Source: Alicyclobacillus fructus | GTDB lineage: Bacteria > Bacillota > Bacilli > Alicyclobacillales > Alicyclobacillaceae | Reading direction: 5' to 3' | Length of the DNA stretch: 64,000 bases | Assembly: GCF_017329605.1 (NCBI RefSeq) | Contig: NZ_JAFMTY010000002.1 | Coordinates: 62,001 to 126,000, forward strand | Shown: positions 1 to 7,501 of the stretch, piece after piece | Numbering within the stretch: position 1 is the first letter of the stretch | Layout of the letters: the number at the start of each line of letters is the position of its first letter | Notes under the pieces: model-generated | What the model was told of the DNA's origin: nothing | Database searches by the model: none | What the model saw: only the letters and a program-made list of their open reading frames with translations | Position numbers and translations under genes: made by a program

Positions 1-50
1 GCACGGCGGCGAGAGACGTGTACGAGCATCCGAAGAGAGGGGCGTCGTGG

Positions 51-1214
51 ATGGCGCGTTGGGTTAGGTGGGTGGTCGCAGGGCTGTTTGGCGTGGCGGT
101 CGTGGAGGTGGCGTGGTCCACGTACGCCGCCCCGCGAAACGCAAAGCTGACGCCTGTCATCGCCGACAGGCAGGCCGCGGGTGAACTCCCCATCAAGCGT
201 ATCTCGTTCCGCACGGCGGCTGCTCCGTACGGAACGGTTCACCATCTGTCATTGCCGGGCAGCCAGGTCTGGTCCATCGCCGGCCGAGCGCTCTGTGTTG
301 TGCAGTATCCTTTCATGGAGGCGGACGGATCGTTCACCGGCGCTTCGCGCATCGACGTGATCGACGCCGACACGGGTCACATCGAAGAGACCATCGCGAT
401 GCCGCGGGGATTGCAGGCGAACGCCGCATACATCACCGAGCGGTGGCTGGTGTGGCAAACGGGTCCCGACGGCGGCAACGGGATGCGGCAGCTGTGGGCG
501 GAGGCGCGATCGACCGGCACGCGCTTTGTGATGCGTTCCGCAGAGAGCGGTGTCCAGGAAGGAGATGTGGTGGGCCTCAAGGTGGTGGGCGATACGGCCT
601 ACTGGCTGAGCGTGCAACAGATGAAGAACGACGTTCAGACCACCGTCTGGGCGTACGATCTCGCCACTCGCAAAGGGCGTCGGGTTCTCACAGAAGATAG
701 TCAGCGAGACGGGTTGGCCGTGCTATCGATGGCCGTGGGAGAGCGGGCGCTGTGGTTCGTCGAAGCGATATCGAAGAATCCGTTCGGTCCGTCTGCGCCC
801 GCGCCCGCGCATTTGGTGCGCATCAGCCTTTCACCAGCCCCTTCGAATCGGACGGTCGTTCCCCTCTGGCACCCGGGCACGCTCTACGCCGCGACCGACG
901 AGATCGCTATCTTGCAGTTGAACGCGAATCCGAAGCCGAATTCACCCGACAACCCCGCTCCATACCCGGTGTTCGCGTACAGGTTGGGTGCGTCTGTGCT
1001 GGAGCAGTGGACGGATCGCCAGGCGGGGATGGCGAACGGAGACGCCACCTGGCTCACGGTCGATCAGAGCGATGCAGGAGGAGGGCGTGCGCTGCTGCTC
1101 CATCGATCGTCGCAAACCGAGACCGTGCTTCCCGCGCCGTTCGCCTACACCGACGGGCACTGGCTCGCCTGGTGGGACGGAGCGGGTCACCTCGCTTGGG
1201 CCGCACTCACCTGA
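51..1214 (+). CDS. Hypothetical membrane-anchored extracytoplasmic protein
   Basis: Predicted 387 residues. I chose the ATG at 51 over a GTG at 18 because a purine-rich site (AGAGAGGGG) sits 8 bases before it. Residues about 6-27 form one hydrophobic segment, so the rest probably lies outside the membrane. The body is rich in short beta-strand-like blocks with recurring Trp and Gly, suggestive of a beta-propeller-like fold, but no family was recognised. It ends in a hairpin shared with the convergent DUF3243 gene. Function unknown. Confidence 0.7.
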   Translation: MARWVRWVVAGLFGVAVVEVAWSTYAAPRNAKLTPVIADRQAAGELPIKRISFRTAAAPYGTVHHLSLPGSQVWSIAGRALCVVQYPFMEADGSFTGASRIDVIDADTGHIEETIAMPRGLQANAAYITERWLVWQTGPDGGNGMRQLWAEARSTGTRFVMRSAESGVQEGDVVGLKVVGDTAYWLSVQQMKNDVQTTVWAYDLATRKGRRVLTEDSQRDGLAVLSMAVGERALWFVEAISKNPFGPSAPAPAHLVRISLSPAPSNRTVVPLWHPGTLYAATDEIAILQLNANPKPNSPDNPAPYPVFAYRLGASVLEQWTDRQAGMANGDATWLTVDQSDAGGGRALLLHRSSQTETVLPAPFAYTDGHWLAWWDGAGHLAWAALT

Positions 1215-1225
1215 CACCTAGTATA

Positions 1226-1261
1226 AGGCGCCGCCTCGGGCACCCGGCCCGGACGGCGCCT
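1226..1261. terminator. Bidirectional hairpin between convergent genes
   Basis: Inverted repeat AGGCGCCG / CGGCGCCT with a GC-rich loop, between two genes that point at each other. It is followed by a T/C-rich run on the + strand. Likely a shared terminator. Confidence 0.5.
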
Positions 1262-1266
1262 CTTCT

Positions 1267-1518
1267 TCAGTGCGCGCGATCCGCCATCTTCACCATGATG
1301 CTCGCGATGGCGCGGCGCTCTTCATCGTCCGCCACGTTCCACATTTCCTTTAGAAGCTGTTGCTCGGGATTCTTCGGATCCACTTTGCTCGCCAAGAACT
1401 CGCCGACCTTCGTGGCGATGTTCGCGAGCTGATCCTGATTCAACCCTGCCTCTTTGGCGCGATCGACGTGTTCCCCGAGGAACTGTTTCCAGTTCTCGAA
1501 CGTTTCCATGACGCCCAT
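1267..1518 (-). CDS. DUF3243 family small protein
   Basis: 83 residues, the usual length for the DUF3243 (YmfJ-like) family of Firmicutes. The N-terminal pattern (W..FL..HV..A...G) and the C-terminal block (LL.E.W...D..E..A.A....K) match what I recall of the family. A GGAGGAGG site lies just upstream of the ATG. It is soluble, mostly helical and has no known catalytic role. Family assignment is by sequence pattern from memory. Confidence 0.75.
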   Translation of the reverse strand: MGVMETFENWKQFLGEHVDRAKEAGLNQDQLANIATKVGEFLASKVDPKNPEQQLLKEMWNVADDEERRAIASIMVKMADRAH

Positions 1519-1650
1519 CGTTCATCCTCCTCCATGTTCAGGTGGTCTCGTGCTCAATGTTCCCCGACCCAGCAGCGGTCATGCGAGCGTTTCGCGCATG
1601 TTCCGGAACCGCGGTGCATATAGGTGGGACAGGCAAAGGAGGAGAACGGT

Positions 1651-1944
1651 ATGCGGAGAAAAGTGGGCGTGCCGAGACAGGTGCGGATGTACTCCGCCGT
1701 CTACGGCCTTGCGGCGCTCGCGCTGGCGGCGTACGGCGTGCCGCGCTTGCCGAAGCTCGAGCACGGCTTAGCAGGCACATTTTCGGCGCTTTGGCTTCTT
1801 CTGCTCGCGCTCTACATCGGGGCGAACCTGTACTTTTGGCTGGGTGCCGATCGCGAACGAGCCCGGCAGCTCGAAGAAGCGGCGTATCAGCGAGCCGACG
1901 CCGACGAGCGGCCGGGGCGCGTGCGGCTTCGCGCGCGCGGATGA
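1651..1944 (+). CDS. Hypothetical two-helix membrane protein
   Basis: 97 residues. The start at 1651 is set by an AAAGGAGGAG site 6 bases upstream. Two hydrophobic segments (about residues 14-32 and 41-62) are followed by a charged, Arg-rich tail, so a small inner-membrane protein with a cytoplasmic C-terminus is likely. No family recognised. It converges with the small dinB-linked ORF downstream. Confidence 0.6.
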   Translation: MRRKVGVPRQVRMYSAVYGLAALALAAYGVPRLPKLEHGLAGTFSALWLLLLALYIGANLYFWLGADRERARQLEEAAYQRADADERPGRVRLRARG

Positions 1945-1972
1945 CGCGCGGGTGATTCGCGCAGGCGGCTCG

Positions 1973-2074
1973 TCACGAGCGCCTGCTCGTCCACGCCACG
2001 AGGCCGATGGCCAGGACGAGACACGCGAGAATCGTCACAATCGGGTCAAGGTTGCCGTGCAACGGATCCGTCAT
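1973..2074 (-). CDS. 33-residue single-pass membrane microprotein coupled to dinB
   Basis: A short ORF whose ATG overlaps the dinB stop codon as ATGA (2071-2074). A strong GAGGAGG site lies inside the end of dinB. The protein begins MTDPLHGN, has one hydrophobic segment (about residues 11-27) and ends TSRRS, so it looks like a single-pass membrane peptide with a positive inner tail. The coupling and ribosome site argue for real translation. Function unknown. Confidence 0.6.
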   Translation of the reverse strand: MTDPLHGNLDPIVTILACLVLAIGLVAWTSRRS

Positions 2075-3327
2075 GGTAGGTCCTCCTCGTCGAGTCGTTC
2101 GAGCGACGTGCCGCGCGCGTGCACGTCGTCCCTCTTTCCGAAAAGTGAGCGGCCCAAGCGAATGGCGCCAGGCCCAAACTTGGCGCGCACTTCGTCGATG
2201 GCGCGCTCCAGGCGATCCAACCGTTCGTCACGCGGCTCGCCGCCGGGAGACGCGGCGTCCCACAGCGGAAGCTGGACGCCGTGTCCTTCCCGCGGCACCA
2301 GGTCCTCCACCGAGACTCCGATCCATCGCACCGGCTCGGCCGGCCAAATCCTCAGAAACAGAGCCCTCGCGGCTTGAAAAAGTTCACCCGTGTGGCGCAC
2401 GTAGGTCGCGAGCGTGTCCTGGCGGCGCGAGGTGCGCATCCGTCGATCCCGCACCGCCACCGCGACAACCCGGCCCATCATGCCGTAGCGGCGCAGGCGG
2501 GACGCGACGCGATCGCACAGATCCATCACCACGCCTTCGACCTCGGCGAACGATTGCGCGTCTGCGGACAGCGTCAGCGAATGGCCCACGCTCTTCGGAG
2601 GCTGAGGTTCCGTCTCGAGCGGGCGCGGATCGATGCCGTTGGCGCGCGCCTTGAGCTCTGCCGCCCGCGGCCCCAGCGCTCGGGCGAGGACGTCGACGGA
2701 CTGGGCCGCGAGATCGCCGATGGTGCGGATGCCGAGGCGCCTGAGCCGCTTCGCGGTGCTCGGCCCGACGCCGTGCATATGCTCGATGGCGAGCGGCCAG
2801 AGTAAGGTGCGAATGCCCTCGCCTCTGAGCTCCGTGATGCCCATCGGCTTTTTCATGTCGCTCGCCATCTTGGCGAGGAACTTGTTGGGCGCCACGCCGA
2901 TGCTCGACGGCAGGCCGAGCGAATCCAACAGTCGGGCTTGGATCGCGCGGGCGAGATCGACCGGCCTGTCCCCGCCCGGCACGTGCGTGACGTCGGCGTA
3001 ACACTCGTCGATGCTGACGATCTCGACATCCGGCGTGAACTCCCGCACGATGGCGAACACCTTCTGCGCGTAGGCCCGATACAGGTGGAAGTCTGGCCGG
3101 ACGAGCACGAGATCCGGGCAGATGGCCACGGCGCGCTGCACGGGCATGGGCGGCTTGACACCGCGGGCGCGGGCCTCGTAGCTTGCGGTGACGACGATCC
3201 CGTGGCGCGTGGCCGGATCGCCCGCGACGGCGATGGGCTTGCCCGCGTAGCGCCCCGGATCGACGGCCGCGTGACACGACGCGTAGAACGCGTTCATGTC
3301 GATGTGAAGGATTTGCCGCTGCGGAAT
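2071..3327 (-). CDS. dinB: DNA polymerase IV (Y-family translesion polymerase)
   Basis: Y-family polymerase that copies past damaged bases. The acidic catalytic residues are visible: the first Asp in the HIDMNAFYAS motif and the SIDE pair. Palm/finger, thumb and little-finger domains fill the roughly 410 residues usual for the family. The first in-frame ATG (3297) lies after the first catalytic Asp and has no ribosome site. An in-frame ATT at 3325-3327 is preceded at 5 bases by AGAGGTGATT and restores the conserved ILHID strand, and a TGA lies two codons further up. I therefore annotate an ATT start (418 residues). A 33-residue ORF overlaps its stop. Confidence 0.9.
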   Translation of the reverse strand: MPQRQILHIDMNAFYASCHAAVDPGRYAGKPIAVAGDPATRHGIVVTASYEARARGVKPPMPVQRAVAICPDLVLVRPDFHLYRAYAQKVFAIVREFTPDVEIVSIDECYADVTHVPGGDRPVDLARAIQARLLDSLGLPSSIGVAPNKFLAKMASDMKKPMGITELRGEGIRTLLWPLAIEHMHGVGPSTAKRLRRLGIRTIGDLAAQSVDVLARALGPRAAELKARANGIDPRPLETEPQPPKSVGHSLTLSADAQSFAEVEGVVMDLCDRVASRLRRYGMMGRVVAVAVRDRRMRTSRRQDTLATYVRHTGELFQAARALFLRIWPAEPVRWIGVSVEDLVPREGHGVQLPLWDAASPGGEPRDERLDRLERAIDEVRAKFGPGAIRLGRSLFGKRDDVHARGTSLERLDEEDLP

Positions 3328-3414
3328 GCGAAATCACCTCTAGGCATCAGTGTACCGCATGCGCGCGATGTGCGCCTGCGGATGTTCACGAACGTTTGGC
3401 CGAGGAGGGTGTAT

Positions 3415-3867
3415 GTGCAAAGCAAGGAACAGCGCTTGATGCGCATTCGCGAGATCGTGAGCCAGAACGAGATCGAGACGCAGGAGGATTTGGTGCACGC
3501 GCTCGAGGAGGCAGGGTTCCCCGTCACCCAGGCCACCATCTCGCGCGACATCAAGGAGCTTCAGCTCGTGAAGGTGGTGGGCTCGAACGGCAAGTACAAA
3601 TACGCCCTGCCGACCGCGGTGAACAAGGTTTCCGTCGACGCCCTGCGCCGCAGGCTGGCGGAGGTCTTTATCTCCCACGCGCGCGCCAACAACCTGATTG
3701 TCATCAAGGTGGCGCCGGGCAACGCCCATGCCATCGGCGCGCTGATGGACGCGCTCGATCCGCCCGGGCTCCTTGGCACCATCTGCGGAGACGACACGAT
3801 GTTGCTCGTGTGCCAGGACGAGGACGCGGCCGTGCGCCTGCTAAATGAGACGCTGAACATCGGATGA
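3415..3867 (+). CDS. argR: Arginine repressor ArgR
   Basis: 150 residues, the standard ArgR length. The N-terminal winged helix (about 1-70, with the recognition helix around VTQATISRDIKEL) binds ARG boxes. The C-terminal oligomerisation and arginine-binding domain (about 80-150) carries the GT.CGDDT motif. The GTG at 3415 is chosen because GAGGAGG lies 6 bases upstream; a GTG at 3409 is too close. In Bacillales argR often sits near recN; here it lies between dinB and cysK. Confidence 0.93.
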   Translation: MQSKEQRLMRIREIVSQNEIETQEDLVHALEEAGFPVTQATISRDIKELQLVKVVGSNGKYKYALPTAVNKVSVDALRRRLAEVFISHARANNLIVIKVAPGNAHAIGALMDALDPPGLLGTICGDDTMLLVCQDEDAAVRLLNETLNIG

Positions 3868-3892
3868 CGCTGGCGTTTCGCGTTTTCCGAGT

Positions 3893-3898
3893 TATACT
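3893..3898 (+). promoter_or_regulatory. Possible -10 box of cysK
   Basis: TATACT lies about 60 bases before the cysK start, in an AT-rich dip after argR. No good -35 hexamer was seen at 16-18 bases, so the call is weak. Confidence 0.35.
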
Positions 3899-3956
3899 AT
3901 AGAAGTTGGCATATTTCTGCCGCGGCCCTGCGCCGCGGCGCGTGAGGAGATTGCCT

Positions 3957-4880
3957 ATGCCATTGTACAACTCGATTCTCGATCTCGTCGGTCACACGCC
4001 GGTCGTTCGCTTGAATCGCCTGCCGGATCCGAACGGCGCGAGCGTCTATGTCAAGCTCGAGGGCAAGAATCCGGCCGGCAGCGTCAAGGACAGGCCGGCC
4101 TTGAACATGATCTTGGAAGCGGAGCGGCAGGGCAAGCTCATTCCAGGCAAGAGCACCGTCATCGAGGCGACCTCGGGCAACACGGGCATCGGGCTCGCCA
4201 TGGTCTGCGCCGCCAAAGGGTACCGATGCATCATCACGATGCCGGAGAACGCGACGGAGGAGCGGGTCAAACTGCTCAAGGCGTACGGCGCGGAGGTGCA
4301 TCTCACGCCGGAGTCGAAGCGCATGAAGGGCGCGATTGAGCTCGCCGAGGAGCTGGCGGCTCGCATTCCATACAGCTTCATCCCGGCTCAGTTCGACAAT
4401 CCCGCCAACCCCGACGCGCACCGCAAGTCGACGGCGCTCGAGATTCTCGAGGACTTCGAGGGCAAGCTCGACGCGCTCGTGCTGACGGCCGGGACGGGGG
4501 GCACGGTGACCGGCACGGGCGAAGTGCTGAAGGCCCGAATTCCGGGGATTAAGATTTACGTCGTCGAACCGAAGGGATCTCCCGTGCTGTCGGGCGGGCA
4601 ACCTGGGCCGCACAAGATCCCCGGCACCGGCCCCGGATTTGTGCCGAGCATCCTGAACCGGGAGGCGTTTGACGAGATTTTGCTCATCGACGATCACGAC
4701 GCGCAGATGATGGCGCGCCGCGTGGCCGCGGAGGAAGGGATTTTGCTCGGCGCATCCGGTGCCGCGTCGGTGTTCCACGGCCTGCGCATCGCCGCGGAAC
4801 TGCCCAAGGAAGCGCGCGTGCTCTGCATGGCGCCGGATACCGGGGAAAGGTATCTCTCGTCCGATTTGTACCAGAGCTGA
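3957..4880 (+). CDS. cysK: Cysteine synthase (O-acetylserine sulfhydrylase)
   Basis: 307 residues. PLP enzyme converting O-acetyl-L-serine and sulfide to L-cysteine. The PLP lysine is Lys44 in NPAGSVKDRPA. The substrate loop is EATSGNTG (about 71-78), and the phosphate-binding loop TAGTGGTVTGTG is present. The ATG at 3957 follows a GAGGAG site at 8-10 bases; the longer upstream reading frame lacks homology. Monocistronic, followed by a hairpin-rich segment. Confidence 0.95.
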   Translation: MPLYNSILDLVGHTPVVRLNRLPDPNGASVYVKLEGKNPAGSVKDRPALNMILEAERQGKLIPGKSTVIEATSGNTGIGLAMVCAAKGYRCIITMPENATEERVKLLKAYGAEVHLTPESKRMKGAIELAEELAARIPYSFIPAQFDNPANPDAHRKSTALEILEDFEGKLDALVLTAGTGGTVTGTGEVLKARIPGIKIYVVEPKGSPVLSGGQPGPHKIPGTGPGFVPSILNREAFDEILLIDDHDAQMMARRVAAEEGILLGASGAASVFHGLRIAAELPKEARVLCMAPDTGERYLSSDLYQS

Positions 4881-4970
4881 CGTGCCTTGCATCGCCATGA
4901 GCGCAGATCGCGCGTAAAGATAGGTCTCAAGACTCATGTGGCCAGGGTGAGGACCCGATATACTGACGGT

Positions 4971-5060
4971 GTGGTGTAGTTGACCTTGTTCTACACTGTA
5001 CCTATCCCTGACTGCCCGGTACTGCGGGAACCCCCGCCTCCTGCGCGAGGCGGGGTTTTT
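4971..5060 (+). ncRNA. Candidate small RNA with three hairpins
   Basis: The 311-base gap between cysK and the convergent secreted-protein gene holds three consecutive stems: GTGTAG/CTACAC (4974-4979, 4991-4996), GTACC/GGTAC (4998-5002, 5018-5022) and a strong terminator, CCCCGCCTC/GAGGCGGGG followed by five T (5032-5060). A TATACT box at 4959-4964 would start a transcript near 4971. No clear -35 box is present, so this could instead be the cysK 3' UTR. It does not match 6S, SRP or tmRNA by eye. Confidence 0.35.
5032..5060 (+). terminator. Rho-independent terminator after cysK / candidate sRNA
   Basis: A 9-bp GC stem with a 6-base loop, followed by TTTTT. Strong intrinsic terminator on the + strand. 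Confidence 0.8.
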
Positions 5061-5163
5061 GTTGCTATCAGGCATCTGTGACAGGCTGCGGAAAGCGTTC
5101 GAAGCACACCCCTCAGGGGTTTCACATGCGCCCGCAGGGGACCTATCTGCGACGACATAGCGA

Positions 5164-5187
5164 AAGGCGCCGCATGCGCGGCGCCTT
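5164..5187 (-). terminator. Terminator of the secreted-protein gene
   Basis: Perfect 10-bp stem AAGGCGCCGC/GCGGCGCCTT with a 4-base loop, directly after the minus-strand gene stop. It may act on both strands. Confidence 0.6.
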
Positions 5188-5191
5188 GGGT

Positions 5192-5878
5192 TTAATCCAG
5201 CAAACCGGACTGAAGAGTGTTCGTCATCTTTGTCAAGATCTTTGTGGCCATCTTGAGATCCGACACCTTCTGCTGTTCAAGCTGGGTCATGTCGATGAGC
5301 GTTGCGAGCAATGTGCTGTCATCGCCGTCCGCACGCGCCTGCTGAAGGAGTTGGACGTCGGCGGACACTTCCGCCTGCGTGTAGAGCGCGTCCTGAAGGT
5401 ACGAGACCACGGCAGTCGAATCCGGCGTTTGTTGGGTGAGCACGTTGAGATCGCCCACCTGGACGAACAGTTGCAGCGCATGAATGTACGCGTTGAACGC
5501 CGACTGCAGCTGGCTCTGCGCCTGCTTGTCGCTCTGGGTGGCCTGCCGATAGGCCTGGAGCGTCTGTTGAAGCGCGTCATCGATGGCCGCGGGCGAGGTC
5601 GGAAGCGACTGCGTTGGAACCGGCGGATGCGCAATTTGCGTAGGATGGATGCTTTCATACGGCGCGATGGCCTGTTCGAACTGCGTGATGATCTGGTGGA
5701 TGTTCGGCCGGTTCGTCCCGCCGCTGGATGAGCTGTCCGTGCCGTTTCCGGCTGTGGTGTTGGCCACGGCCAGGAGTATGGAGTTGGAAGCGGCGCGCGC
5801 CTCAGCTGCGGGCGCCGCGCAGAGGGACAGCAGGCTTACGGCCGACGCCGTCAAGGCAAGAAAAAGACCCCGAGTCAC
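5192..5878 (-). CDS. Hypothetical secreted helical protein
   Basis: 228 residues from a GTG at 5878, preceded by GAGGTGA at about 5 bases; an upstream GTG at 5896 is possible. The N-terminus is a classical signal peptide (TRGLFLALTASAVSLLSLC...) with cleavage likely near AEARA. The mature part has a Ser/Gly/Asn linker, then Gln-rich amphipathic helices, perhaps a coiled coil. No family recognised. Monocistronic, with its own terminator. Confidence 0.6.
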   Translation of the reverse strand: MTRGLFLALTASAVSLLSLCAAPAAEARAASNSILLAVANTTAGNGTDSSSSGGTNRPNIHQIITQFEQAIAPYESIHPTQIAHPPVPTQSLPTSPAAIDDALQQTLQAYRQATQSDKQAQSQLQSAFNAYIHALQLFVQVGDLNVLTQQTPDSTAVVSYLQDALYTQAEVSADVQLLQQARADGDDSTLLATLIDMTQLEQQKVSDLKMATKILTKMTNTLQSGLLD

Positions 5879-5957
5879 AGAAGTCACCTCGATCACGTGT
5901 TATCACATGGATTCGACGAATCGGGGCGAATCTGTGGGGGTCACGCGTGAAGTCGCT

Positions 5958-6149
5958 TTACTTTCCGATGGATTGGCGAAGCCGCTCCACGCCGTAGGCG
6001 GTGAGGAAGGCTGCGCAGGTGATGGCGAGATGCTGGGAAATGTGAGCCGCCGGTCGCGCGTCGTCAAAGACGCCTGGCAAATAGGTCGCGGCGAGGGCCG
6101 CGGCACCAATGTACGCCGTCCCCGCGTGAAACCAGGGTGAAAGCTTCAT
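5958..6149 (-). CDS. Two-helix membrane protein with HxxxH motif (partner B)
   Basis: 63 residues. The ATG at 6149 follows GGAGGTGG and overlaps the stop of the upstream gene as ATGA, so the two are translationally coupled. Two membrane helices flank a loop with LPGVFDD, then HISQH at the start of helix 2, ending in a G.E..R segment. The same layout occurs in the upstream partner. His at helix starts recalls the CtaG/DUF1404 membrane families, which bind copper or assist oxidase assembly, but that link is inference. Confidence 0.6.
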   Translation of the reverse strand: MKLSPWFHAGTAYIGAAALAATYLPGVFDDARPAAHISQHLAITCAAFLTAYGVERLRQSIGK

Positions 6150-6388
6150 GATTGCGCCACCTCCTGATCGTCGGGGGAACCGTATTCGCGCTCCTGGGTG
6201 CGTTCGCGCCAAGCGCTCTTTGCGGCGTGGCGCGCGGCCTCGAAGCCCAGCAAACCGCCTGAGACCAGAAACAGCGCGTGCGCCAGGGCGTGATGCATCA
6301 CCGACGTATCTGCCCACGCGTCGACGCTCGGCCATACGCCCACAGCCCACGCGGCCAGGGCCGCCACGATGGTCAGCGGAACCTTCAC
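6146..6388 (-). CDS. Two-helix membrane protein with HHxxxH motif (partner A)
   Basis: 80 residues from a GTG at 6388 (a TTG at 6394 is also possible), set by GGGAGGTCGA upstream. Helix 1 is about residues 3-20, then a VWPSVDAWAD loop, then MHHALAH opening helix 2, then GFEAARHAA and a charged tail. It aligns by eye with its downstream partner along the whole helix-loop-His-helix unit, which suggests duplication or splitting of one ancestral protein. Function unknown; a metal- or heme-linked membrane role is a guess. Confidence 0.6.
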   Translation of the reverse strand: MKVPLTIVAALAAWAVGVWPSVDAWADTSVMHHALAHALFLVSGGLLGFEAARHAAKSAWRERTQEREYGSPDDQEVAQS

Positions 6389-6471
6389 GGTCAATCGACC
6401 TCCCTGCGAGGTTTTCAAGACTGACGCTCCTTACAAGTTTGCTCGCAGAGATGAAAAGTTAAACGTTTGGA

Positions 6472-7362
6472 TCACAGCGCACTTTGGCGGAACCGCCCGA
6501 TGACCTCCGTGGTGTCGAGGATGGTGATGAACGCGTCCGGATCGAGCGACTGCACGATTTCCTTGAGATCCGCGATTTCGAGATGCGTCATGGCGCAAAG
6601 CAACACGCCTCGCTCGCGCTGGGTGTAGGCGCCATAGGCCCGCATGACGGTGGATCCGCGCACCAGGCGCTGGCCGATGGCGCTCGCGACCTCGCTCGGC
6701 TTGGACGTCACGATGAGGGCCGTCTTTCTCTGCTGGAAGTGCATGAGGCCCGAAACGACGCGGGACGCCGCGTACATGCTGACCAAGGTGTACAATCCCG
6801 CAGGCACGCCGAAGACCAGCATGGAGAGAAGGACGATGGCGGCGTTCATCACGAAACTCACCGAGCCGATGTTGCGGCCGGTCAAGCGGTGGACCACGAG
6901 GCTCACGATGTCCGTTCCGCCCATCGATCCGCCCACGCGGATGACGAGTCCAGACGACAGCCCCGTCAGCACGCCGCCGTACAGGCCCATGAGCAGCGGA
7001 TCCGTGGGCGTGGTGAAGTGCAGTCGCACAAAGTCCGCGAGAACGGAAAAGCCCAGGATGGCGATCCCGGTCTGAAAGATGAACCGCCGGCCGAGGTACC
7101 GATAGCCGAGGATGAACAGCGGAATGTTGAAGACGAAGTACATCGTGCCCACGCCGAGCCCTGGGACGTAGTGATGGAGGATCTGCGCCACGCCGGTCAC
7201 GCCGCCGGCCAGGATGTGGGCGGGGGTGAGGAAGTTATTGACTGCGACGGCGCCCACGAGATCGGAAAACAGGATGACTGCAATGCGCCAAGTCCAATCG
7301 AGCACAGGGTGGGAAGCGCCGCGCATGCCCACCATGCGGCGCACGTCGTCGTATACGCGCAT
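6472..7362 (-). CDS. YitT family membrane protein (DUF161/DUF2179)
   Basis: 296 residues. An N-terminal membrane region of about six helices carries typical YitT features (NNFLTPAHILAGGVTG and VIRVGGSMGGTDIV). A C-terminal soluble DUF2179 domain (about 215-290) ends near DAFITILDTTEVIGRF. Members of this family are widespread in Firmicutes; substrate uncertain. The start follows a GAGGAG site. It is divergent from ytoI. Confidence 0.88.
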   Translation of the reverse strand: MRVYDDVRRMVGMRGASHPVLDWTWRIAVILFSDLVGAVAVNNFLTPAHILAGGVTGVAQILHHYVPGLGVGTMYFVFNIPLFILGYRYLGRRFIFQTGIAILGFSVLADFVRLHFTTPTDPLLMGLYGGVLTGLSSGLVIRVGGSMGGTDIVSLVVHRLTGRNIGSVSFVMNAAIVLLSMLVFGVPAGLYTLVSMYAASRVVSGLMHFQQRKTALIVTSKPSEVASAIGQRLVRGSTVMRAYGAYTQRERGVLLCAMTHLEIADLKEIVQSLDPDAFITILDTTEVIGRFRQSAL

Positions 7363-7501
7363 GACCCACGTCTCCTCATCGCCACAAGTTCTGCCACCAT
7401 TCTACACGGATTTTCAGGGCAATTGACGACAGGTTCGTGAAAGCTATGATCAAGCTAGACTCTACGCCGTGAGGGACCGCGCTCTGGTCCGAGGAGGATC
7501 C

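Noticed and set aside
2384-3337. Long minus-strand frame over dinB
   Set aside because: Arg/Pro/Gly-rich shadow of dinB in another frame; no domain and no ribosome site.
4981-5055. T-box-like string near cysK (GGTACTGCGGG)
   Set aside because: No stem I or specifier region upstream, imperfect T-box sequence, and no gene downstream on that strand.
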